Positions 53,608-62,316 of a DNA stretch of 64,000 nucleotides are shown in pieces. A program made the translations under genes and the position numbers. The DNA is from SMWN01 sp965221455. GTDB lineage: Bacteria; Pseudomonadota; Gammaproteobacteria; Eutrophobiales; Eutrophobiaceae. Location of the stretch: assembly GCA_965221455.1 (NCBI GenBank), contig OZ244890.1, forward strand, positions 186,001 through 250,000. Reading direction: 5' to 3'. Position 1 is the stretch's first letter, and each line of letters starts with the position of its first letter. The notes under the pieces are model-generated. The model was not told the DNA's origin, ran no database searches, and saw only the letters and a program-made list of their open reading frames with translations.

Positions 53608-54975
53608 ATGAATGTTCTCCCTGACAATCAGCAAGATATTTATAACGTTACCCGATTAAACCGTGAGGTACGTACGCTGCTGGAGGGCAATTTCCCGTCG
53701 ATATGGCTACAAGGCGAGATTTCAAACTTTGCCTGTCCGGCTTCAGGGCATATGTATCTGTCCCTGAAAGATACTCATTCTCAGGTGCGTTGCGCCATGT
53801 TTAAAAACAAAAATCGCTTCGTTAAATTCGCGCCGGAAAATGGTATGGAGGTTCTGGTGCGGGCGAATGTTAGTCTTTATGAAGGTCGTGGTGAGTTTCA
53901 ATTAATTATTGAGACAATGGAACTTGCCGGAGAAGGCGTTCTGCAACGTGCCTACGAGAAGTTGAAACAAAAATTGTCTGATGAGGGTTTATTCAAGGAA
54001 GAACATAAACGGGCACTGCCCGGCATGCCGAGAACAATCGGTGTCATTACATCGCCTACGGGTGCTGCTATCCGAGATATTTTGAGTATTCTTAAACGAC
54101 GTTATCCATCAGGTAACATTATCATCTATCCTGTCGCTGTCCAGGGCAATGGCGCTGCAGAACAAATGATTAACATACTTAAGACCGCCGAAAAAAGAAA
54201 AGAATGTGATGTCATTATTCTTGCACGTGGTGGTGGCTCAATAGAAGATCTCCGGTCCTTCAACGATGAATCATTGGCGCGGGTGATTTTTGCGTGTTCT
54301 CTTCCTGTTGTGTCCGGCATCGGTCATGAGATTGATTTTACTATCGCCGATTTTGTCGCCGATAAGCGGGCAGCCACACCGTCCGCCGCCGCTGAACTGG
54401 TCAGTCCTGATCAGTTTTACATTGTAGGCATCGTATCACGCCGACAATCCAGATTAGAACAACTTCTCCGAGTTCGGCTTGCCATGCTAAAACAAAATAT
54501 TTCGCATTTGGAGAAACGCCTGCCTCATCCTGTGACGCAATTACGCAATAACACACAAAAACTTGACGCCATATCGATGCACATGAATTACTCGATTCAA
54601 TCATTAGTGACACGACAAAAACATGGATTGCATCATCAGCTAACGATTATCAGTCAACACAACCCGATACAAAGAGTAAAATTTTATACAAAACGAACAG
54701 AACAGATGTATCAGCGCTTGCAACTGGCGATAAATAATCATTTTCAGAAACAAAAGTCACTGGTAAAAATAGCAACCAGGGCGTTGGATGCCGTTAGCCC
54801 TCTCGCGACCTTAAACCGTGGTTACGCTATCGTGCAGAGAGTTGACAATCAGGAAATAATACGTAATGCAAAACAGCTTGCTCGGGGAGATGAAGTCTTG
54901 ACACGTTTTTCTCAAGGTCGGATCAGGTGTGCCGTGGATGATGTATTCATATGTGATGACTCTGATACAGATTAA
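53608..54975 (+). CDS. xseA: Exodeoxyribonuclease VII large subunit
   Basis: The 455 residues contain the N-terminal OB fold (FPSIWLQGEISNFACPASGHMYLSLKD), the nuclease core (GVITSPTGAAIRDIL, GGGSIEDLRSFNDE, VSGIGHEIDFTIADFVADKRAATPSAAAEL), then a long coiled coil (about 285-390) and the C-terminal NRGYAIVQ segment. With XseB it degrades single-stranded DNA to oligonucleotides during repair. AGGGGA stands before the ATG. No xseB is seen in the window. It is divergent from guaB with 142 bases between, enough for two promoters. Confidence 0.97.
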   Translation: MNVLPDNQQDIYNVTRLNREVRTLLEGNFPSIWLQGEISNFACPASGHMYLSLKDTHSQVRCAMFKNKNRFVKFAPENGMEVLVRANVSLYEGRGEFQLIIETMELAGEGVLQRAYEKLKQKLSDEGLFKEEHKRALPGMPRTIGVITSPTGAAIRDILSILKRRYPSGNIIIYPVAVQGNGAAEQMINILKTAEKRKECDVIILARGGGSIEDLRSFNDESLARVIFACSLPVVSGIGHEIDFTIADFVADKRAATPSAAAELVSPDQFYIVGIVSRRQSRLEQLLRVRLAMLKQNISHLEKRLPHPVTQLRNNTQKLDAISMHMNYSIQSLVTRQKHGLHHQLTIISQHNPIQRVKFYTKRTEQMYQRLQLAINNHFQKQKSLVKIATRALDAVSPLATLNRGYAIVQRVDNQEIIRNAKQLARGDEVLTRFSQGRIRCAVDDVFICDDSDTD

Positions 54976-55057
54976 TATGATGCCCGATTTTACCAATGCA
55001 TAAATTTATACATGCGAATACATTAAGGGTAAAAAAGTGAATTTCTCTTCATAACAG

Positions 55058-55585
55058 CTAGGTGGTGACCGGCATTAATTGATCAGCTTCATTACCTGGA
55101 ATAACAAAAATCTCTTTCGCCGTGTCTGATATTTTTTTCATTGACCATACAACAAAAGCTATGGGGATAACATATACAAACCATGCGCCACTATTGGCAA
55201 TAAAAGAATATTTCAGTATCTGATCAGCTTCTTTAATAATATTCTTGAGTTTTTGGTGATCGTATTTTTCTACCATTGTGCGGCGTTTATCTATTTCTTT
55301 TTTGAACCCTTTATCACCACTATATCTTTTGACGAAATCTTTACGTGTACTGATGGTCAGTATGTGAATCCGATTGATAAAATTGGACAGGGAATCATGC
55401 ACCAAATTGAATATTTCACGATCAATCGTATCTTTTTCATCTATATAAATTGAACGTAATTCATCTCTCAGAATGAACAGTTTATTTCGAAAATGTTGTC
55501 TTATTGAGGGCAATACAATCCCATCATACACAAAGTGGAATACCGCCACGATCACCAGATAACATATTACTATTTCTGCAATCAT
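55058..55585 (-). CDS. Predicted membrane protein with central helical domain, unknown function
   Basis: The 175 residues begin with a transmembrane helix (about 3-22, EIVICYLVIVAVFHFVYDG), continue with a charged, mainly helical region of about 100 residues (LRDELRSIYIDEKDTIDREIF, then KDFVKRYSGDKGFKKEID), and have a second hydrophobic helix at about 135-152 (WFVYVIPIAFVVW). No family is recognised. It lies three bases after the stop of the gene at 55589-55966, so the two form an operon and may form a complex. It stands between xseA and lipA, without any link in function that I can see. Confidence 0.65.
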   Translation of the reverse strand: MIAEIVICYLVIVAVFHFVYDGIVLPSIRQHFRNKLFILRDELRSIYIDEKDTIDREIFNLVHDSLSNFINRIHILTISTRKDFVKRYSGDKGFKKEIDKRRTMVEKYDHQKLKNIIKEADQILKYSFIANSGAWFVYVIPIAFVVWSMKKISDTAKEIFVIPGNEADQLMPVTT

Positions 55586-55588
55586 TTC

Positions 55589-55966
55589 TTATGTATCACT
55601 TGATTTGAATTTTCGCCCGGCTAATTTATTTTGCAAAGCGGATTTCTCTTCACCAATCCTTTTATATTCCTGACTAAAATTTCGCCTTAAATGTCTGACA
55701 TGGAAGAAATATGACATAATCAACACAAAATTCAGTACGTATGACCAAAGGACTCTTTTTTCGATCAATTCAAGGACTTTATCGACCATAGACGACAAGT
55801 CCCGAGGCGGTAGCTTCATCACGACAATTATAACCACCACGCATAAAGCTAACATTGGTAATTGGCCCTTATTTATCGATGCGATGAGCACATCCCTGCA
55901 AGCCTGAGGCCATGATATAACATTATTATTGCTTTTTCTTTTAGTTTTTCGAGTCATTTTAAACAA
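55589..55966 (-). CDS. Small predicted membrane protein, partner of the downstream gene
   Basis: The 125 residues start with a basic segment (KMTRKTKRKSNN), then have two hydrophobic helices (about 35-52, GQLPMLALCVVVIIVVMKL, and about 74-90, VLWSYVLNFVLIMSYFF) and a basic, helical tail (HLRRNFSQEYKRIGEEKSALQNKL). The family is unknown. A PPRDLSSMVDKVLELIEKR stretch between the helices could lie in the periplasm. It is transcribed just before the 175-residue membrane protein. Confidence 0.65.
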   Translation of the reverse strand: MFKMTRKTKRKSNNNVISWPQACRDVLIASINKGQLPMLALCVVVIIVVMKLPPRDLSSMVDKVLELIEKRVLWSYVLNFVLIMSYFFHVRHLRRNFSQEYKRIGEEKSALQNKLAGRKFKSSDT

Positions 55967-56052
55967 TCTTCAGCAAAAGGCTGGAAACTGTAACAAAAAA
56001 CTAACTGCACCACATGTCGGACCAGAACTGAGGAACTTATTTTCTTGATTTT

Positions 56053-57039
56053 TTACCATGCCGCATCAAAGAACTGCTGTTCTTTTGTTGTTTCGCCCGC
56101 AGCCTGTAGATCCGCATGGTAAGAAGATCGTACCATCGGTGCACTGGCGACATTTTGAAACCCGAGACTTCTTGCATAAGCACCCAGATCAGAAAATTCG
56201 TCCGGAGTGACAAAGCGTTCCACCTGAAGATGATAGCGACTGGGTTGGAGATATTGTCCGACCGTGAGCATATCGCAATCATGCGCCCGTAAATCCTGTA
56301 ACACTTTTTTCACTTCTGCAATTGATTCTCCCAACCCCAGCATCAATCCCGATTTGGTCGGCAGCGAAGGATGTTGTTGCTTGAATTTTTTTATCAATGT
56401 TAATGACCAGTCATAATCCGCTCCGGGTCTGGCTTGTCTGTATAAACGTGGAACCGTCTCCAGATTATGATTAAAAACATCAGGTGGATACTCGGCTAAT
56501 TCAGCCAGTGCGATTTCCATACGCCGCCGGAAATCCGGCACCAGAATTTCCACTTTAACCTGGGGCGCTTTTTTTCGAATGGCTTCAATGCAATCTTTAA
56601 AATGCCCCGCCCCGCCGTCTTTCAGATCATCACGATCAACAGAGGTAATGACGACATACTTCAATTTCATTTTCTCAATAGCTTGTGCAAGATGCTCAGG
56701 TTCATTTACATCCAGTGGTTTCGGGCGACCATGGGCAACATCACAAAATGGGCAACGCCGAGTGCAGACATCTCCCATAATCATGAATGTCGCCGTTCCA
56801 TGAGAAAAACATTCGCCCAAATTCGGACAAGCCGCTTCTTCACATACCGTGTGTAATTCATGTTCGCGAAGCAAGGATTTAAGTCCGGAGACTTCACCGC
56901 CAGCGGGCACTTTAGCTCTTATCCATGAAGGTTTTCGCGCAGGCTTGCCTGCCATCGGAACTACCTTAACAGGCAGCTTCGCTGTTTTTAATTTTCCGCG
57001 TTGATCCCGAGAAGGCGGTTGCGATATTTCACTGGACAT
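56053..57039 (-). CDS. lipA: Lipoyl synthase
   Basis: The 328-residue radical-SAM enzyme inserts two sulfurs into protein-bound octanoyl groups. It carries both iron-sulfur sites: the auxiliary cluster cysteines in CEEAACPNLGEC and the radical-SAM CTRRCPFC. VTSVDRDDLKDGGAGHF, VFNHNLETVPRLY and a C-terminal RSSYHA are further LipA motifs. It follows lipB by 20 bases in the usual ybeD-lipB-lipA order. Lipoate serves pyruvate and 2-oxoglutarate dehydrogenases and the glycine cleavage system, the last of which ties in with glycine made by the serine cycle. Confidence 0.98.
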   Translation of the reverse strand: MSSEISQPPSRDQRGKLKTAKLPVKVVPMAGKPARKPSWIRAKVPAGGEVSGLKSLLREHELHTVCEEAACPNLGECFSHGTATFMIMGDVCTRRCPFCDVAHGRPKPLDVNEPEHLAQAIEKMKLKYVVITSVDRDDLKDGGAGHFKDCIEAIRKKAPQVKVEILVPDFRRRMEIALAELAEYPPDVFNHNLETVPRLYRQARPGADYDWSLTLIKKFKQQHPSLPTKSGLMLGLGESIAEVKKVLQDLRAHDCDMLTVGQYLQPSRYHLQVERFVTPDEFSDLGAYARSLGFQNVASAPMVRSSYHADLQAAGETTKEQQFFDAAW

Positions 57040-57059
57040 TCAATATATTCCCGGGTTGT

Positions 57060-57725
57060 TTAGGCCGCTTGATCTGATTGGGTTTCATGCACCACACTGT
57101 AATTGCATTCGGAGTATTGTATTTGCCTCAGTAAGCAGGGTATTAGTGTATGTGTTATTTGCAATAAATTCTCACCAACGCCAACATCACGCATTTGTGT
57201 CACTTCCAGATCAGAATATCCACATGGATGTATACCGCTGTACGGTGTCAGGTTCATATCAATATTGAGTGATAAACCATGGTAAGTGCAACCTTTCCTG
57301 ACTCTGATCCCGATGGCCGAGATTTTTTTATTATCCACATAGACACCTGGGGCCCCTTTTCTTCGATGTCCCGCGACATCATATATCTCCAACATATCAA
57401 TGATGGACTGTTCCAGGCGATGCACATAATTCTTAACGCTGATTGCTTTACGTTTGATATCCACCAATAGATAAACGATGAGCTGCCCGGGACCATGGTA
57501 TGTCACCTGACCACCTCGGTCAGTTTCAACAACGGGTATACCGCCTGTGTTTATGATATGCCCGCGATGACTGTTTAATCCTAATGTATAAACGGGGTGG
57601 TGTTGTAAACACCAGATTTCATCAGTCGTTGCCAAATCCCGATCATCAGTGAAATGAGACATCGCTATATAGATCTCGTCATAACGACGTAGTCCTCCAT
57701 GCCTGATAATTAATTCTGAAGACAT
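57060..57725 (-). CDS. lipB: Lipoyl(octanoyl) transferase
   Basis: The 221-residue enzyme moves octanoate from acyl carrier protein to lipoyl domains. Family motifs seen are EIWCLQHHPVYTLGLN, DRGGQVTYHGPGQLIVYLL, the catalytic Lys in VDNKKISAIGIRVRKG, and the acyl-accepting Cys in IHPCGYSDLEVTQM. The length is normal. Three bases separate it from the ybeD-like gene upstream, and lipA follows, so the three are one transcript. Confidence 0.97.
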   Translation of the reverse strand: MSSELIIRHGGLRRYDEIYIAMSHFTDDRDLATTDEIWCLQHHPVYTLGLNSHRGHIINTGGIPVVETDRGGQVTYHGPGQLIVYLLVDIKRKAISVKNYVHRLEQSIIDMLEIYDVAGHRRKGAPGVYVDNKKISAIGIRVRKGCTYHGLSLNIDMNLTPYSGIHPCGYSDLEVTQMRDVGVGENLLQITHTLIPCLLRQIQYSECNYSVVHETQSDQAA

Positions 57726-57728
57726 AAA

Positions 57729-58022
57729 CTAGAAGGCCATTAAAACACGTTCATGTGCCGTTAGTTCCAGATAAATATTATCCAATTGTTCCCTGCTTTG
57801 CGCGTCGATTGTCACTGTCACCGAGAGATACTTGCCTGCACGACTTGGTTTTGTTTTAACTGCTGCTTCGGTGACATCCGGATGGTGCTTACGTATAATT
57901 TCCACTACCAGAATGGAAAAGTCTTGCGTCGCCTTCCCCATCGCCTTGATCGGAAAGCTGCAAGGAAATTTCATCAACGATTCTTCTTTGTGTTCTGCCT
58001 GGTTCATCATCGTTATCAGCAA
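57729..58022 (-). CDS. ybeD: YbeD/DUF493-family protein
   Basis: A small (97 residues or fewer) alpha-beta protein of the YbeD family: FPCSFPIKAMGKATQDF near the start, VKTKPSRAGKYLSVTVTI in the middle and a LYLEL.. helix near the end, with the same layout as the 87-residue E. coli protein. The extra residues at the front suggest that a later ATG (MMNQAEHKEE, or the one before KFPCSF) may be the true start. The family resembles ACT-like regulatory domains; its role in lipoate synthesis is unproven although it is nearly always next to lipB. Confidence 0.9.
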   Translation of the reverse strand: MLITMMNQAEHKEESLMKFPCSFPIKAMGKATQDFSILVVEIIRKHHPDVTEAAVKTKPSRAGKYLSVTVTIDAQSREQLDNIYLELTAHERVLMAF

Positions 58023-58189
58023 GCACTTTCAGTCATCATATATCTGTATAGCCTGAGTATAAAACTCCGCAATGGTCATTTACACTTTTCGTCGTCACTC
58101 CAGCATCACCGCGAAAATTATATTCGGTAGTACAATAAAGCTGAATAGTAGGCTATAACGATATTCCGATTTGCATTAAGGAGATTTTT

Positions 58190-58270
58190 TTGCAATATAC
58201 CAAATTGAGTAAAGAAGCGATTCCTGAATTTTCGATTAATTATAAAAATATTCATGCTAATTACTTTTAA
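58190..58270 (+). CDS. Possible 26-residue leader peptide
   Basis: The sequence AAGGAG at 58178-58183, a near-perfect ribosome-binding site, precedes a TTG by six bases. The frame then runs for 26 codons (MQYTKLSKEAIPEF...) to a TAA. It lies 110 bases before the large oxidoreductase gene on the same strand. The strong ribosome-binding site is the only evidence; the peptide resembles nothing I know, and the TTG start makes it uncertain. The rest of the gap 58023-58379 shows only the hairpin at 58329-58356. Confidence 0.3.
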   Translation: MQYTKLSKEAIPEFSINYKNIHANYF

Positions 58271-58328
58271 TTATATCTGTACTCCGTTACATTCTTCCCT
58301 CTAAAATTGTTCTGTACCCATAATTCTC

Positions 58329-58356
58329 ATACTGAAATCAAGATGAATTTCAGTAT
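58329..58356 (+). promoter_or_regulatory. Inverted repeat in the leader of the large oxidoreductase gene
   Basis: ATACTGAAAT (58329-58338) and ATTTCAGTAT (58347-58356) are perfect complements around an 8-base loop. They sit 24 bases before the TTG start and just upstream of its AAAGAGG. It could be an operator for a dimeric regulator or an RNA hairpin affecting translation. No U-tract follows, so a terminator is unlikely. Confidence 0.5.
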
Positions 58357-58379
58357 CTTGACTAAAGAGGCAATAAACC

Positions 58380-61300
58380 TTGTCGGCAAAACCAGAAGCA
58401 TTTAATAAAGATTTTCCTCTTGGTATCAAGGGGTACACCTACGCCGATTTACATGAACCACTTCGCCTCGGCGATTTGCATAAAAAATTTGAGGATTCTG
58501 TACAGCGACATGATCTCAAGTTATTCGTTGAATTTCAGGAATATCAGAAGAGTCAGGGTAAAAATATGTCGCCACAGGTCATTTCCGATTTACTGGTGCG
58601 CATGGCACCTTACGTCGGAGAATTTGTTGCGACCCTCTTTCAGGTGGAAGAAGAGGTTGCTACGCAGAACCGGGCGATAAAACAGGAATTGGATTCAATA
58701 TTCGTCTATCGCACTGAAGTTGTCGGTAAATTAAAATCAAAATTCAAAGATGAAGATTTTTCTACATGGGATATTGCAAAAATTCAGGCTGATCTGGATT
58801 TATTAAAATCGGTCGCATTTCCTATTGCTGCAAATGATCCCGATGCGGAAAGAAGTATCAGTCGGGTCGGTGCTAAATTGGCACATCTGGCGAATCATTA
58901 TCAACGTATCGCCAAAGATAAAGCGGGAAATATTGCAGATGCAGATGCCCGGACTTCTGAGTTACGTCAGTTACTCAAAAATCATGCTACAGCCCGGATC
59001 ACTTTTAAATCAGCACTCGAACAAGAACAAGCGGCTGATTTCATCAACAGCTTGTTAGACCTTGTTCAACGCTGGAGTTATGCCGCGCAAAACGACAGTG
59101 AGCTTGCAAAATCAATTATCGGCTGGACGAGTTTTAAAAATCCTCAGAAAACAGATGCAAATAAACTGGTTTATCATGAAACGAAACAACGCGATGGCTT
59201 TACTACCTGGGTCGGACCTGAAAATGAACGTCGCCGCAGGGACGGCTTTGCGCTGACTGATCCACGCTTCAACATGAGACAGACGCTGTATGAAGTAGAC
59301 CATTGTATTTATTGCCACGACCGAAATACAGATTCATGTTCAAAGGGAATGCGCAACAAAAGAAGTGGTGATTTCAAAACCACGGATCTCGGCGTTACTA
59401 TTATCGGCTGCCCTCTCGAAGAAAAGATTTCCGAAATGCATGTCCTTAAACGACAAGGTGATAATATCGGCGCACTTGCGTTGATTATTATTGATAACCC
59501 GATGTGTCCCGGAACCGGACATCGCATTTGCAATGAATGTATGAAGGGCTGCATCTATCAAAAAACCGAGCCTGTCAACATTCCGCAAATTGAAACCAAT
59601 GTGTTAACCGATGTCCTGTTTATGTCTTGGGGTTTTGAAATTTACAGTCTTCTCACGCGTTGGAATCCTCTCAATGTCAAACGTCCGTATGCTTTACCAT
59701 ACAATGGCAAAAATATATTGGTCGCCGGTTTAGGTCCTGCCGGCTACACTTTGTCACATTATCTAGTCAATGAAGGTTTCGGTGTCGCGGGTATCGATGC
59801 TTTAAAGATTGAACCACTGCCTGATAAACTGACGGGTACCGATGGTCAACTACCAATCCCGGTAAAGGATTTCAGCGTACTCTATGAGGAATTGGATAAA
59901 CGTATGCTGGCGGGTTTCGGTGGCGTTGCTGAGTACGGCATCACTGTACGTTGGGATAAAAATTTCCTCAAAGTCATTTACCTTAACCTCGCACGGCGCC
60001 AGTCATTCAATTGCTACGGCGGCGTCCGTTTCGGCGGTACCATTACCATTGAAGAGGCCTGGGATCTGGGATTCGATCATGTGGCTATTGCCAGTGGTGC
60101 AGGGAAACCGACCATCATCGGTCTCAAGAACAATCTTATCAGAGGCATACGCAAGGCCTCCGACTTTCTCATGGCTCTACAACTTACGGGCGCCGCAAAA
60201 GAATCATCACTTGCAAATTTACAAGTACGCCTGCCCGCCGGCGTTATTGGCGGCGGACTGACCGCCCTTGATACGACTACCGAGATTATGGCCTACTACC
60301 CTGTACAGGTTGAAAAAATTTTGCACCGTTATGAAAAACTGGTGATCGAAAAAGGCGAAGATGCTGTACGTTCCGGTTACGATGAAGAGGAAACTGTTAT
60401 TCTCGACGAATTTTTGCAGCACGGTCGCGCAATTCAGGCAGAACGTCAAAGAGCGGCAGCAACAGGAGAATCACCAAACTTCCAACCACTGATAGATCAA
60501 TGGGGTGGCGTGACCATGTTTTATCGTAAAGGTATAAAAGATTCCCCTGCCTATAGACAAAATCACGAAGAAGTTCACGAAGCCTTACAAGAGGGTATCC
60601 AACTGGCTGAAGGCATGAATCCTCATGAAGCGATTGCCGATGAATATGGTGCTTTAAAGGCGATTCATTTTGACTTACTGACTAAAAAGGAAGGCCAATG
60701 GGTTAGTGAGAATAAATCACTAAATGTCCCGCTACGTAGTCTATTCATCGCTGCTGGAACTTCACCGAATACAATCTATGAGCAAGAAAGTCCCTACACT
60801 TTCCGTATGGATGGTAAATTCTTCCAACGTCATGAACCACACTGGAATGAATCTAATCTGGCTGATCTGATAGCAAGCAAGGACGAGCCACTACCGAAGA
60901 TTGGCAAGCCGGCACCACTTACTTCCTATCATAAAGCGGGTAGATTCGTATCTTTCTACGGGGACAATCATCCTGTTTATGCAGGTAATGTTGTTAAAGC
61001 CATGGCCAGTGCCAAAGATGGTTATCCATATATCGTCAAATTATTCGAACATGAGCTGAAAACACTTGATCCTGCAGAACAATCAAAAAGAGAGCATTCT
61101 CTAAAAAAATTATTCGCACATCTGGATAAGCAATTACTCGCGACAATTGTTGAAGTCAATAGGCTGACACCAACAATCATCGAAATCATTGTCAAAGCGC
61201 CAATGCAGGCAAGAAAATTCCAGCCCGGCCAGTTCTACCGTATACAAAATTTGGAAAGTATCGCGCCCATTGTTCATGGTACGGTGCTTGCCGCAGAGGG

Positions 61301-62105
61301 CTTGGCATTAACAGGTGCCTGGGTTGATAAAGACAAAGGCATTATCTCACTCATCACACTGGAAATGGGTAGTTCTTCCAGACTGTGCGCCTTATGGAAG
61401 CCCGGTGATCCTCTAGTGGTCATGGGCGTTACCGGCGAAGCTACTGAAATTAGCAAAGGTAAAACAGTTATGCTGGTAGGAGGTGGTTTGGGCAATGCCG
61501 TACAATTTTCTATCGGCAAGGCTCTCCGCGCTACTGGCAATAAGGTTATTTATTTTGCGGGTTATAAAAAGCCAACTGATGTTTTCAAGGTTGACGACAT
61601 TGAAAAAGCCTCTGATGTTATCGTCTGGTCCGTTGACCCTGCACCGGATGTGGAAGCTATCAAGCCGACCCGACCACAAGACAGAACATGCCTTGGTAAT
61701 ATTTTACAATCAATAGAATCTTATGCAAAAGGCGAACTCGGCGAAATTACCATTGGATTGGAAGACGTTGATCATATGATTGTTATTGGTTCTGACAGAA
61801 TGATGGAGGCAGTAAAGAATGCACGTTATACACAATTAAAACCCTATCTAAAACCTGAACATACGGCAATTGGCTCTATCAACTCGCCGATGCAGTGTAT
61901 GATGAAAGGGGTTTGCGCCCAATGTTTGTGCAAACATTTGGATCCACGTACAGGAGAAGAATACTTTGTATATTCCTGTTACAACCAGGATCAGGAACTG
62001 GACAGGGTCGATTTTCCTAATCTGAATGCACGACTCAGGCAAAATACCGTACAGGAAAAATTATCCAATTTGTGGCTTGATCATTTACTCGATAGCCACA
62101 CCTGA
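58380..62105 (+). CDS. Large FAD/Fe-S oxidoreductase: GltD/NfnB-like and PyrK/NfnA-like parts fused, with unknown N-domain
   Basis: The 1241 residues contain four parts. Residues 1-300 are helical and unassigned. At about 305-410 is a cysteine-rich region (CIYCHDRNTDSC, then MCPGTGHRICNECMKGCIYQ) like the Fe-S start of GltD-type proteins. At about 440-830 comes a FAD/NAD(P) disulfide-reductase fold beginning NILVAGLGPAGYTLSHYLV, with a second glycine loop in LPAGVIGGGLTALDTTTEIM. From about 920 to the end is a ferredoxin-reductase module (FQPGQFYRIQNLE, VMLVGGGLGNAVQ) closing with the PyrK-type [2Fe-2S] cysteines in CMMKGVCAQCLC and YSC. This is the same pair of modules as NfnB plus NfnA in one chain, so NAD(P)H-ferredoxin electron transfer is a reasonable guess. 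TTG start, AAAGAGG before it. Confidence 0.85.
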   Translation: MSAKPEAFNKDFPLGIKGYTYADLHEPLRLGDLHKKFEDSVQRHDLKLFVEFQEYQKSQGKNMSPQVISDLLVRMAPYVGEFVATLFQVEEEVATQNRAIKQELDSIFVYRTEVVGKLKSKFKDEDFSTWDIAKIQADLDLLKSVAFPIAANDPDAERSISRVGAKLAHLANHYQRIAKDKAGNIADADARTSELRQLLKNHATARITFKSALEQEQAADFINSLLDLVQRWSYAAQNDSELAKSIIGWTSFKNPQKTDANKLVYHETKQRDGFTTWVGPENERRRRDGFALTDPRFNMRQTLYEVDHCIYCHDRNTDSCSKGMRNKRSGDFKTTDLGVTIIGCPLEEKISEMHVLKRQGDNIGALALIIIDNPMCPGTGHRICNECMKGCIYQKTEPVNIPQIETNVLTDVLFMSWGFEIYSLLTRWNPLNVKRPYALPYNGKNILVAGLGPAGYTLSHYLVNEGFGVAGIDALKIEPLPDKLTGTDGQLPIPVKDFSVLYEELDKRMLAGFGGVAEYGITVRWDKNFLKVIYLNLARRQSFNCYGGVRFGGTITIEEAWDLGFDHVAIASGAGKPTIIGLKNNLIRGIRKASDFLMALQLTGAAKESSLANLQVRLPAGVIGGGLTALDTTTEIMAYYPVQVEKILHRYEKLVIEKGEDAVRSGYDEEETVILDEFLQHGRAIQAERQRAAATGESPNFQPLIDQWGGVTMFYRKGIKDSPAYRQNHEEVHEALQEGIQLAEGMNPHEAIADEYGALKAIHFDLLTKKEGQWVSENKSLNVPLRSLFIAAGTSPNTIYEQESPYTFRMDGKFFQRHEPHWNESNLADLIASKDEPLPKIGKPAPLTSYHKAGRFVSFYGDNHPVYAGNVVKAMASAKDGYPYIVKLFEHELKTLDPAEQSKREHSLKKLFAHLDKQLLATIVEVNRLTPTIIEIIVKAPMQARKFQPGQFYRIQNLESIAPIVHGTVLAAEGLALTGAWVDKDKGIISLITLEMGSSSRLCALWKPGDPLVVMGVTGEATEISKGKTVMLVGGGLGNAVQFSIGKALRATGNKVIYFAGYKKPTDVFKVDDIEKASDVIVWSVDPAPDVEAIKPTRPQDRTCLGNILQSIESYAKGELGEITIGLEDVDHMIVIGSDRMMEAVKNARYTQLKPYLKPEHTAIGSINSPMQCMMKGVCAQCLCKHLDPRTGEEYFVYSCYNQDQELDRVDFPNLNARLRQNTVQEKLSNLWLDHLLDSHT

Positions 62106-62316
62106 GTCACGCCAAACATTTCCTGTTCACATTTTCTAAAAATAAGTTGCGACTCAGATTAATAACTTTAATAACTCGTTTGATATACAATCTGTAGACG
62201 TTCCTATTTCCAGGGCATGTGGTAAAAAGCGATGAAATCATCCTTTCACATGCATATAATGAGCACGGTAAATGTTTACACAAACCGACACCTCAGCAAC
62301 GCGGAGGCAATAACTG

